Part shown: piece after piece, positions 1 to 12,100 of the stretch | Numbering within the stretch: the first letter of the stretch is position 1 | Layout of the letters: each line of letters begins with the position of its first letter | Assembly: GCA_024509875.1 (NCBI GenBank) | Contig: JAMPIV010019840.1 | Coordinates: forward strand, 713,501-777,500 | Length of the DNA stretch: 64,000 nucleotides | Source: Oreohelix idahoensis | Taxonomy: Eukaryota > Mollusca > Gastropoda > Stylommatophora > Oreohelicidae | Reading direction: 5' to 3' | The notes under the pieces: model-generated | Databases searched by the model: none | Told to the model about the DNA's origin: nothing | Seen by the model: only the letters and a program-made list of their open reading frames with translations | Position numbers and translations under genes: made by a program

Positions 1-115
1 CATCAAACATCACATGACAATTATTATTACTCCAAGCCACTGGTTAAGCATGAAGAAGTTTACAGAAAAGAGATCCATATTGAATTGTTCACAGATGCTT
101 TATTTATCATTTCAG

Positions 116-189
116 CCAATGTTGGAGAGGGTTAAGCTCCATCCAAAGTTAATAACGGGACAGAATGAAGTGGAAACATCAGCAAGCAG
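116..189 (+). CDS. TSC1: TSC1 exon 1 of window
   Basis: Acceptor TTTCAG precedes 116 and donor GTCAGT follows 189. It reads [15 protein letters not shown], matching the hamartin PMMEHVRIHPELVTG segment near the end of the N-terminal helical core. It ends in phase 2; the split Arg codon is completed by the next exon. The sequence before it (1-115) looks intronic. Confidence 0.9.
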
Positions 190-3100
190 GTCAGTGTCAC
201 ATTTTGCAGGTTCTCTTTTTTTTTTTAATTCTTTATTCTTTCACTCCGCAAGGGGCATAAGGTAAAGGTAAAGGAACCCGTTACACGCCCATTGAGGCAT
301 ATTGGGAATATGGTGTTAGGCCTATATTATCTTGACTGTCGGCACACTAGGGGTGATGTGGTCGGCATCACGCCGGTCGCCTTAACCTTCCCAGAGTTGC
401 TCTGGTACTCGTTTGGGGCTAAGTCGACCCAGGAGCCGTTTGTGGCCTTAAAAAATTCCCACCTCATCTGGGGATCAAACCATAGACCACTGCGTTAGGA
501 AGCCAGTGCACTAACCACTATGCTACCGCAGCTCCAAGGGGCATAAGCCTTCAGCTAACTCATGTCAATACTCCTGCCCTGTATCACCAGCTCAAGGTCT
601 TTCTGTCTTCCTGATCCCTTTCATTTCTCATCTCCATGTGTTTATTGGTCTCCTTCCATTTTTCTTACCATGGGTTTTCCAGAACAAGGACTGCCTTGTA
701 ATGCTGTTGGCAGGTTTCCTTAATGTGTGTTCTATACATTGTTAGCATCGTCTTCCTAATCTCTTGGTCCACTGGTGCTCGTCTGGTTCTTGTCATCAGT
801 TCCACACTGGCGACCTTATTGTACTACTGAAATCCTTCTCTGTGTAGGCACATATCTTCTTATAACTGCTGCAGTATTATCTCGTGCGCGGTGTTTAGTA
901 CATAACATTCTGATTTAAATTTATACTGTTGACAAGTGTTGATTGTTCATTAATGGATACTTGTGTAGAATAGAAGGATAGAACTGATGACAAGAACCTG
1001 ACAAGTGCCAGTGGAACAAAGCAGGCTGACATTGAAAACAAGGCACTTGCATAAAAGAATTTAAAATCTCTCTCATTATATTTGCACTGAATGTGTGAAG
1101 TATGCGTTTGTTTCTTCAATGGGTTTTCCCACTACGGTGCCCGGCGCAATGTACCCTATTGACCGGATCTGCTGCTCCAAAGATTTGACAAAACAATGGA
1201 AAAGAAGGAGGCCAGAGCTGTGATAAAATTTCTGATGTTTCAGGGAAAAACACCTACAGAAATACACAGAGAGATTGAACCAGTGTTTCGTGATTCTTGT
1301 CCTTCATATACTTCGGTAAAAAAACTGGTGTCAACAGTTTAAGTGCGGCCGCTCAAATGTTTGCTGATCTGCCAAGATCTGGTAGACCAGCCTCAGAGCG
1401 CAACGATGAAAATGCAACAAGAGTGAAAAAAATCATTGACCAGGATCGAAAAATGACAATTGTGGAGATAGCTAGTAGCGTAAAACTGAATGAAAGAACA
1501 GTTTATGGAATTTTATACAACAGGAAAGTTGTGACCAGGAAACGAGAGATAACGCGCTCTCAAAATCTTCCTTTGCTGCAAGACAACGCGCCCTCTCACA
1601 AAGCACGATTTGAATATTGAAATTCTTCCACACCCACCATATTCACCAGATTTGGCTCCATCAGACTTTTTTCTATTCCCAAATCTTAAAAAACAGCTAA
1701 AAGGAAATCATTTTGACAGCGATGAAGAGGTTATACTGGCATGTGATGACTGGTTTAGTTTGAAAAATAGGGTGTTCTACTCCCAAGGTCTTTTCAAGGT
1801 CAAGCAGAGATGGCAGAAGTGTGTCAATTCAGACGGTGGCTATATTGAAAAGGAATAAACACTATACAAAATTTCAGCTCTCTGTGACATGTCCTTCATG
1901 GTCAGGCCCAAGACTTATGTCAAGCCCCTATGTATGTATGTGTATATATATATAGTAATAGAATCTGAATATAGTCAATGTAGTGTCAACTGTAAAATAC
2001 TATAGATTTACGGTTAACTACACAAGAGTCCAGCATTAAGAACACGGGTGTGCCATGACAGAAATTTGCATTGCCAAGTGTGCCACAGTCTGAAAAGTTT
2101 GAGAACCTCTGGGATAGTACACCCTGTGATTGTCCCTTGTAATTTGTACAGATAGAAGAATTCTCAACAATAGAATTACAGCTGTTGACTTGCTAGGCCA
2201 GTGTTTGTCACTAGGACTTACCAGAGCAACTGCAATGTGTTTTTTTAAAATTACAAGCAACATACGCACCATATTATGGCGGGAAATAATTTTGTTGTAC
2301 TCTTTCTGCTGCCTGCCCTGGTGACGGCACTAATTCTCCTGGGGTCATGTGTCTGGATACATTGTTTACGAAGCTGTGGAGTAGTGCGTCAAAAATGGCA
2401 TGGGGAGAAGTGAAAGAAAACAAAACCAAATGAACTGAAATTGGACTAATTAATTAACAGCTGATTTATCACATAAATGTCATCATCATCATGTGACGTA
2501 TTCTTTCCAGAACGTTGTCTCCATTACAGCTGCTCTGAACGCATCACGATTCTGGGCAAGTCGACCTACATAAATGTATGGATAGTTTTTAAAATATTGC
2601 CTTGGTATGTTTTAAAAAGTTTTAAAAAAATCAAAATAAACTTTCTATTACTACGTTTCCGAATCGGTATTTCTTCTTCTTCTTCTTTGTATACTCTCAG
2701 ATGTCTTCTTGAATGTTTTCAAAGAACACATTAGTCAGCTTAAGGCTGTTTGCATCTCTGTTGAGCTTTTCCACGAATGGTACTGGTACCGGCCGTAAGC
2801 GCTTTCTCTGTTCCACATATGTTGGGCATCTTAGATGCAGATGTTCAGCAGTCATTTTATCAGTGCTACAGTTACGCTCATCGGTAGTTCCTATCTTTGG
2901 CTTCTTGAATAGATGATATCCGAATCTGTTGTGGCCCATGCGGAGTCTGAAGATTACCACTTGTTCTCTTCTGTTTAGCTAGTAATATGCATCTTTTTCA
3001 TGATGATGAATCAGTATTTAAAGAAGAATAGACTTGAGCAACTAAATCGGTCAAGTTACTGCAAATGTAATGAACTCCACTCTCTATTCACACTCACCTG

Positions 3101-6100
3101 AATTACAAAGTGGGGAAATTCAAGAAATTATGTCAAGAATCAAACAAATGTTATTATTAAGGATGGAAACAAAATGTGCGTTGTTCAACACACACTCAGT
3201 TTAGTTCTCTGCATGACAAAAGTGTGCCGTGGAAAAGATTGCAACTTTGCCGGGGAGGAGGAGAAAGATTGGGAACATTTTGTCACGAATGCATAAATAA
3301 ATTCTAAAGATTAATGCGCGCAATTTCAAGCATTGTACACTTCAGTGCAATGGCCAGAAGCACACGACTTTGACATAATTGTCACACTGCAACTTTGGTG
3401 GGGAAAAAAGATGGGAAAAGTTGTTGGGACAAAAGGACATATAAGGAAATTCTTATATGTTATGGCTTTTATGTTTTTGATAAATTATATATGTATTTAG
3501 CTTAGTTCTCACTTCTTTTCTCTAGTGTTAGTGCTTATGTGTCCCTTGTGATGAAATTGTGTTCATAGCGTATGTAATTTTTCTGTCTTTTATCCTATAT
3601 AGAGTAACTGAAAAGTCGCTTCCTGTTTTTAAATGTTTATGTCCTCATTTGTATGGTTATACATGAAATGAATGTCCAAATCAGGAGAAATAACTGCCAT
3701 TTGAAGTTTTTAGTTCCTGGAAACAAAAAATAAAAATAGATTAAAATCTAATTTAGTAGCCTTTTTCAGTCATAACCTGTCACATTTAGGAAAATAGAAA
3801 ATAGGAAGTCACTGTTCAGCCATCCTGGCACATGACCTATTTTCATTAATTCCACAGATGGAAGAACCAAGAAACGCATGATATCATTGTAAATTGCTCA
3901 AAACTGTCGCTGGACCTGATTGAAGGATCATGGGAAGACTCTCGCTGCCCCGTTTTCCACACAATTCAATCAGTGGACAAGTATCGCCTGCTGAACCTGG
4001 ATTTCCCGTATGGAGAGAAGGCTAAAAGTATGTATTAAATATAAATGGGTGCTTACGTAGAACAAAAGAATTGAAATGGTAGGATAAGATCAATAATATT
4101 GGACTGATGCGTCATCATCATCATCAAGTGGCATACGTTGCACTGTTTCATTAGGCCAGTAGCCCAGTGCATTTGATTTCAACAGGCATTTATGTAGGGT
4201 TGCCTTCCTTAGCCTTAGACTGCCCCAAGCCTACCTGCAAGGCAGCAATATGGTCTCTCTGTTTGTGTGGTTTCTAAAAAAAATGTAGAAAATTGCTATC
4301 GTCAAAAGTTGTCGCTATATTGGCAAGGGGAGATCACTCACATATGTGGAACAGAAAAAGTGCATATGGCCGACACCAGTACCATTTGTGAAAAAGCTCT
4401 GCGGAGATGCTTATAGCCTCAACCTGACTACTGCTTTCTTTGAAAACATTCAAGTAGACGTCTGAGATTGTACAAAGAAGAAGAAGAAGAAAAAGGACTG
4501 ATGACAAGTACGCTATTCAGCATGTGTTCATAACAACCATTCTCAAAACACTCCATGACAGACAGCAATCTAAAAAAAAATTTTTAATACACACTCACAG
4601 TGTGTTTGTGTACTCCGTTCCTTGTTCTGTCAATGCTGGATCCAGACATTTACCGAGAAACATGATGAAAATTTTTTAACTGATCAGATGTGAAATAAGA
4701 TGTATCAATAAAAAAGCCATTAAAGCAAAAAAGAACCCAAACAGAAAAACCTGGAAATAATATACCCAGGAACAGCATCGGTGACGGAATTTATTGTTAT
4801 TGTTGATCAGAATCGACGTCATAGTACTCATGGCAAACCTGTAGGTGCTCAATCTCCCTCAGCAAATGTCAAAAGGTATGAATGTATTGGTTCCTGTTGC
4901 GAGCTGGTTGCATACATGCTGAATGCATCCTCTCATACGTCTATGTCTGCTGGTCTTATGTTTGATACCTAATTCTAGCAATCTTGGTCTTGATGATTCA
5001 TATGTTGCAGTGTCATTCTCTAACAGGCAATCATTAATTGCCCTTAGTACCTCTCCTTTATCCATATCCAATGTGTCTTCTATGGGTGCTGTTGAAGCTA
5101 GCCTGTCAGTTCTTTCATTGCCACGTACCCCTGCATGACCAGGACAGTAGATCCACACACAGTTCCTGAAGATTCTAGGCTTCTATGGAGGATTACCATT
5201 CATGCCGGAGCCGTCCATTTTGGACCTTCCACAGCATGGATTGTGAGTCTGATACAATAACTGCCCTTGTTATTGAAGTCTCAAACACCTCTACCTCCAT
5301 TCTCATGCTGGAGGTTGTTATCATGTAAGCCCAGCTATTTTCAGCGAGGAACTGCCCTTTACTCTAGCAGAGAAACCCCATCCTGATTTCTCACCACAGA
5401 TTACAGACCCATCAGTGTACACAATGGCATCATCGTCCACCAGCATGATCATTTATTAGCTGATCAATTTCCAACTCTGCCATCCCATTGGCCCAAGTTC
5501 TGCACTCTCTATCAAGGCTGATGAATGAATCCAACTCTGCCGTCCCATTGGCCCAAGTTCTGCACTCTCTATCAAGGCTGATGAATGAATCCAACTCTGC
5601 CGTCCCATTGGCCCAAGTTCTGCACTCTCTATCAAGGCTGATGAATGAATGTAACAAGTAACAAAGGAGTTGACATGAGCATCATCATCATCCTTTGGCT
5701 TCCCAAGCAGATTAGGCCTTCAACAACTGCATGTCATGTATTGTTGTCATGAGCCATCAGTTCAGTAGTTATCCTTGTCTTCTTCATCATTCTGTCGCCA
5801 GTTCTCTTCTCCATGTGTTGTTAATTCTACCTCTGCTTATCTTACCTTGAAGGTTCCAGAATAAAGACTGCCTTATAATGCTATCAACATGTTTCCTCAT
5901 TGTGTGTCGCATCCATCGCCAGTGTCCTCGTTTCAACTCTTTGTTCCACTGGCACTTGTCTGGTTCTTGTCATCAGTTCGACTTTGGCAATCTTGTGACC
6001 TTGTCTTACCATTTCAATCCTTTTATTGTGCACATGCATCCATTTATGAAGGTCTTTTAACTTTGTGGTTGTTGTTTTTGCTGTTCTCCATGTTTCAGAG

Positions 6101-9100
6101 CCATACAATAGGACTGACTTGACATTTGAGTTGAAGTATCTAAATTTTATGTTGGACCTGATTTATTTTATCTACATTTTATGTTGGATCTGATTTCTTT
6201 TATCTAAATTTTATGTTGGACCTGATTTATTTTATCTAAATTTTATCTTTCTTTCTTCTTCGATCCTTAGCCGCCGACCGTCAAAGCAGTCAGTGGCCGT
6301 CACGCCTGGTGGCGTCTTGTAGGGCAGCAACAAATTGATTCCACTTTGCTCGGTCGGTGGCTATCCTTTGTACAATGCCCCAACTCTAGTTCATACCTCC
6401 CATCTCACAGCCTCCACAGTCCTCCGCCAAGTTGTTTTTGGTTGGCCTCTCTTTTGTTTTCCTTCAGGGGTCCATAGCATAGCTGTTCTTGTGATGGCAT
6501 CGGAGTCTCTTCTGAGGACATGACCAACCCAGCTTCAGCATCTGCCAGCTATGATTGTGTGCATGTCCTCGCTCTGAATAAGCAGATCTTGGTTGGTGAT
6601 GGTATTCGGCCAAAAGATTCGGAGAACTTTTTTTAGGCATGTTGTGTGAAAAGAGGACAATTTTGACATTTCCTTCTCTGTAACTCTCCAGCATTCCGCA
6701 CCATAGAGAAGCACAGAAAGCACACAGCTCTGATATAATCCTAATTTTGTGCTGTACTGAGAGGACTTCCAGATGTTGTTTAGACTAAAAAAGGCTGTTC
6801 TTGCTTTGTTCATTCTGTTGTTGATGTCTTTGCATGCTCCGCCGTCTGGTGTTACTATGCATCCTAGGTATGTGAAGGCGTCTGACTGTTCCAGTTGCTG
6901 ATTCCTTACTGATATGGGCTCAGGGTTGCTCACATTGAGCGTCATGACCTTTGTCTTCTTTAGGTTGATGTTCAGGCCCACCAGCTGACTATACTTATTA
7001 AGTCTATCCGTTTTTTCCTGGATGTGTTGATGTGAATGTGCTAGTAGTGCATTGTCATCTGCATATTCCAGATCTTCCAATGTAGAAAAAGTAGTCCATC
7101 TTATTCCTCTTGGACTGCCCTCTGTTGTCTGGCGCATCACCCAGTCTATGACTGTCAAAAATAGAGTGGTTGATAAGGGGCATCCCTGTCCTACTCCTGT
7201 CTTCACTTCAAAGGTAAAGTTGTTCTGCCTAATGCTACACGTAAAGTTGGCATAAAGGCTTTTTATGATTGACACTATGCAGCTTGGAATTCCATAAGCC
7301 CTCAGTATTTTCCATAAACTGTTCCTATGTATACTGTCAAAAGCCTTTTCAAAATCAAAGAAATTAATGTACAGCTGTCTTTGCCATTCTGAGCACTGCT
7401 CTATAATGTTCCTGAGGGTAAATATATGATCTACACATCTTCTGTTCTTTCTAAATCCTGCTTGTTCTTTCCTCAGTTTGTGGCCTATTGCTTTTGAAAT
7501 TCTCTCTATAATTATCCTGCCTAGTATTTTGCTGGGAACTAAGAGAAGAGTTATTCCTCTCCAATTATTGCAGTCTGCAAGATCTCCCTTCTTGGGCAAT
7601 TTGACAATTATTCCTTTGCTCCACTCTGTTGGTGTTGTCCCTGTTTTCCAGACTTGTGCATATAGTGGTTCTAAAAGTTCTGCTGCTAGCTCAGGGTCTG
7701 TCTTAAATAGCTCTGCATTTAAGTTATCATGGCCAGGAGCTTTTCCATTCTTTAACCCTTTGATTGCTGTGATGATTTCTTCTTTTCATGGTATGTCTGT
7801 ATTAACATCTAGATCATTTTCAGCCTCAGGAACATTCAATTGTGTCTCTGGTGATTCCTTATTCAGAGTTTCTCTGAAATGCTCTGCCCATCTTGTTTCC
7901 TGTCCCTCTGCTGTCGTGATGAGATTTCCTTGCTTATCTCTTACTAATGTTATATTGTTTGCACCTCGTTTCCCGCTGATGATTTTAGTTATATGTATAC
8001 TGTGCTTTGTTCATTTCTCAGTGCTGCTTCTTCTGCCTGTCTTGCAAGGTCATCCAGAAATGTCCTTTTGTTAGCACGGGTTTGGCGTTTTACTTCCTTG
8101 TCATGCTGACTGTACTGTTCACTATATATTGCCTTTAACCTGGGAGACTTAGCTTCTGTTTTCTTTCTTTTCATTTCCTTTCTCTTCGCTATGGTGTTTA
8201 GCGTATCTGGTGTTATCCAGTCTTGGCTCTTTCTTTCCTGGAATCCCAAGCATGACTTGCTACTTTCCATGTATATTGTTGAGATGGTGTTGAATTTCTG
8301 GTCGACATCATCGGTCTCTGTTCTTTCCTGGCTTTTGGTAATCTGATATCGTCTCTTTACGTCGACCACGAAAGCTTTTCTGGTGAGGGGATCCTTAAGT
8401 TTCGTGATGTTGTATCTTTTCTGTTTGACTGCAACTGGTCCAGCAGCTGTGAGTTTCACCTTCAGTCTTGCTACTACTAGGTGATGATCACTTCCCACAT
8501 CTGCGCCTCTTCTTACTTTCACGTCTTGTAGTGCATGTCTCCATCTGCCATTGATCATTATGTGATCTATCTGGTTTCTGTCCCGTCCTTTTGGTGATTC
8601 CCATGTTAGCTTGTGCACTTCTTTGTGTGGAAAAAGTGTTCCTCCAATGACCAAGTTGTTAATACTGCAGAAGCTTATTAATTTGTCCCCATTCTCATTT
8701 ACTGTTCCACTGCCGCATTTCCCCATTACTCTTTCGTTATAATTATTGTGTGCTCCATCTTTCGCATTTAGGTCTCCCACTACTACAATAAGATCGTACC
8801 TGGGTGTAGTTTCCATTTCCTTTTGTACCTGTTGATAGAACTCGTCCTTGATCTCTTCATCGCTGTCGTTTGTTGGTGCATAGCATTGTATAATTGTGGT
8901 GTTGGTGAACCTCCCTCTCAGTCTTGTTCTTATCAGTCTGTTGTTAATGGGTTTCCATTCCAGTAAAGACCTTTCCATTCCTTTCTTCAGGATAATGGCT
9001 ACACTTTCGTTGTGCTGACCATCCTCTCTACCAGAATAAAGTACTGTTTCCCCTGTAGCTGTTTTTATTCTCCCCATCCCTGTCCATCTGCTCTCGCTTA

Positions 9101-12100
9101 TTCCCAGGATATGTAATTTGTAGTTCCTCATCTCTGCTGTGATCTGTCTCAACTGTATAAGACATGGATTATGTCTGACAATAGTTATATTTCTTTTGTT
9201 ATGTTTTATTATCATTGTTCTTTGTGTTCCTTACAGAGCATGGCACCACCATTACAGCTGGTCCCCTTATAGGAATACTTCACCAAACATTCACATCCTC
9301 TTGCAGGAATACTTCACCAAACATTCACATCCTCTTGCAGGAATACTTCACCAAACATTCACATCCCCTTGTAGGAATACTTCACCAAACATTCACATCC
9401 TCTTGCAGGAATACTTCACCAAACATTCTTATCCTCTTGCAGGAATACTTCACCAAACATTCACATCCTCTTGCAGGAATACTTCACCAAACATTCACAT
9501 CCTCTTGTAGAAATACTTCACCAAACATTCACATCCTCTTGCAGGAATACTTCACCAAACATTCACATCCTCTTGCAGGAATACTTCACCAAACATTCAC
9601 ATCCTCTTGCAGGAATACTTCACCAAACATTCACATCCTCTTGCAGGAATACTTCACCAAACATTCTTATCCTCTTGCAGGAATACTTCACCAAACATTC
9701 ACATCCTCTTGCAGGAATACTTCACCAAACATTCACATCCTCTTGCAAGAATACTTCACCAAACATTCACATCCCCTTGCAGGAATACTTCACCAAACAT
9801 TCACATCCTCTTGCAGGAATACTTCACCAAACATTCTTATCCTCTTGCAGGAATACTTCACCAAACATTCACATCCTCTTGCAGGAATACTTCACCAAAC
9901 ATTCACATCCTCTTGCAGGAATACTTCACCAAACATTCACATCCTCTTGCAGGAATACTTCACCAAACATTCACATCCTCTTGCAGGAATACTTCACCAA
10001 ACATTCACATCCTCTTGCAGGAATACTTCACCAAACATTCACATCCTCTTGCAGGAATACTTCACCAAACATTCACATCCTCTTGCAGGAATACTTCACC
10101 AAACATTCACATCCTCTTGCAGCAGTAGTTTATTCTACATTATGAGGTTGCCAGCTTCATGTACAACCTCATAATAGTCACCTTCCATGACATGCCCAAG
10201 TGAGCAGTTGTCACATTCTTGTTGTCTCCCCATAGACCCACAGAAAAAAAAAAGAAGGAACCACAGCTGGGGCACGGGCACTGCACGAAGGATGGCCTCC
10301 GACCGAGCAGAGTGGAAGCAGTTTGTTGCTGCCCTACAAGATGCCACCAGGCGTGATGGCCACTGACTGCTTTGATAGTCAGCGGTTAAGGATCAAAAAA
10401 GAAGAAGATAGACCCACAGGAACTACATCAGGCGAGCATTATGTCTGAAAATGTGACATTTCTTGCGCCTATTGTTTTGTGTTATCAACTGTCTTTTTAC
10501 CCCCAGCGTCTTCAGAAGCTCAGAATGTCAACAAGTTGATCGATGATGCAACCTCCATCAGCTCTCTGTATGTGCCGAGCCTGGATGCCAGTGCTGTTGG
10601 AGAAAGCCCGTCGGTGCTGATTGGGCTGTCCACCCCACCGTTGTCACAGCGGACAACGCCAGCAGCAAGTTTCTTGGAGCAGGGGTCAGGCCCTAGTAAG
10701 TGTTTCTGCGAAGATCAATGCTTGTGTGGGTTGTAGCTCTCTGTATTTGTTCATTTTGTCAGGAGATTAGGATGAATCAGTAAATTGGTCAATACCCTTT
10801 AGCTTCCTAAGGAGCATAGACATTCAACAAACACATGCCAAGTCTTCCTGTCACGTGACATCCGCCGCTAAAGGTCTTTCCATGTTTTCCTCATCATTTT
10901 CACTTCTATCTCTAGTTCTCTTCTCCACGAGTGTGTTTTTTTTGGTTCTGGCTCTGCCTCTATTACTCTGAGAATTCCAGATCAAGGACTGTATTGTAAT
11001 ACTATCAACAGATTTCCTCAACGTGGGTCCTGTCCGTCACCAGCATCTTAACCTCATCTCTGGTTCCACTGGTACTTGCCTGGTTTTTGCCATCAGTTGC
11101 ATATTGGTGACCTTACAAGAGTACACAAGATGCCCTAGGGAAATGAGGCAATCAGAATAATGAAACATCTCTCGAAAAGTTTTGAAAATGATGTAGAACC
11201 AGATAGACATGATAGGGGATTCGTCCTGAACCTTGTACCCTCTTTTGATATGTCAGTTGATTCCTGAGTTGACTTCAGTTAACTTAAACATACATCAGTA
11301 ACTGAGTGAATAAAGCCAGAAAAGCCTTTTAGTCCAGGAACTGCTCACATGGTGCAGTCAAAAAGGCTTGCACACCATCATTGCAGGCAAACACTGGAAC
11401 TGGGTTGGCCATGTCCTCAGAAGGGACCATGACACCATCACCAGAACTGCTATGCTATGGACCCCAGAGGGGCGGTGAAAGAGGAAGACCAAAGACAACC
11501 TGGTGGAGAATAGGGGAGGCTAAGATACAAAACGTGAACCAAAGTTGGGGCACGCCATGAAGAATGACCACCGACTGAGCAAAATGGGGACAGTTTGTTA
11601 CTGCCTTACAAGATGCTACTAGGTGTGATGGCCACTGACTGCTCAGTCAGTCAGGTGCTAAGTATCGAAGAAGAAGAAGCCTTTGCCAATCTAAACAACA
11701 TCTGGAAATCTTCCCAGTACAGTACAAACACTAAATTAAAAATATACGAGAGCTTCTTAATTTCTGTTAGTTTCTACAGTACAGAATGCTGGAGAGTAAC
11801 AGAAAAGAAAATGTTCAAACTGTCCTCTTTCCACACAACCTGCCTAAGGACAATTCTTTAGATTTTGTGGTCGAACACCATCACAACTGAGAACTGCTAA
11901 CTCGGAGCCACCAAGAAAACATGCGGACCATCATAGCAGGTAGACACCTGAATTGGTTTGGCCACACCTCAGAAGAGACCCTGATACCATCATCAGAACT
12001 GCCATGCTATGGACTACAGAAAGAGAGCATAAGCAAGGCAGGGCAAATGGTTTCTGGTGGAGAACTGTGGAGGCAGAGATGAAAACTATGAACCAGAGCT

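Larger units (their letters stand above)
6255..9160 (-). mobile_element. LINE-A, antisense, 5' truncated non-LTR retrotransposon
   Basis: The longest non-LTR copy in the window. It has an AP-type endonuclease (7989-9160), a reverse transcriptase (6535-7988) and a short 3' UTR ending in a GAAGAAAG-rich tail at about 6245-6260. The 3' UTR has a recognisable end (GGCGTGATGGCCACTGACTG-like) that marks at least six other copies in the window. The coding style resembles RTE-like or craniofacial-protein-2-like elements, but the clade is not proven. Confidence 0.88.

Noticed and set aside
14..265. 83-codon ORF as an independent gene
   Set aside because: It is TSC1 exon 1 of the window (116-189) read through into intron on both sides.
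472..530. Functional tRNA gene
   Set aside because: Box A and B are present, but the body is a SINE with a target duplication and no complete cloverleaf.
9271..10122. CRISPR-like array
   Set aside because: Units are contiguous with no spacers, and the genome is eukaryotic. The same holds for the 29-bp array at 21030.
9215..10174. Three overlapping long + strand ORFs (up to 319 codons)
   Set aside because: They are the three frames of a 34-bp minisatellite without stops; no start context, homology or codon signal.
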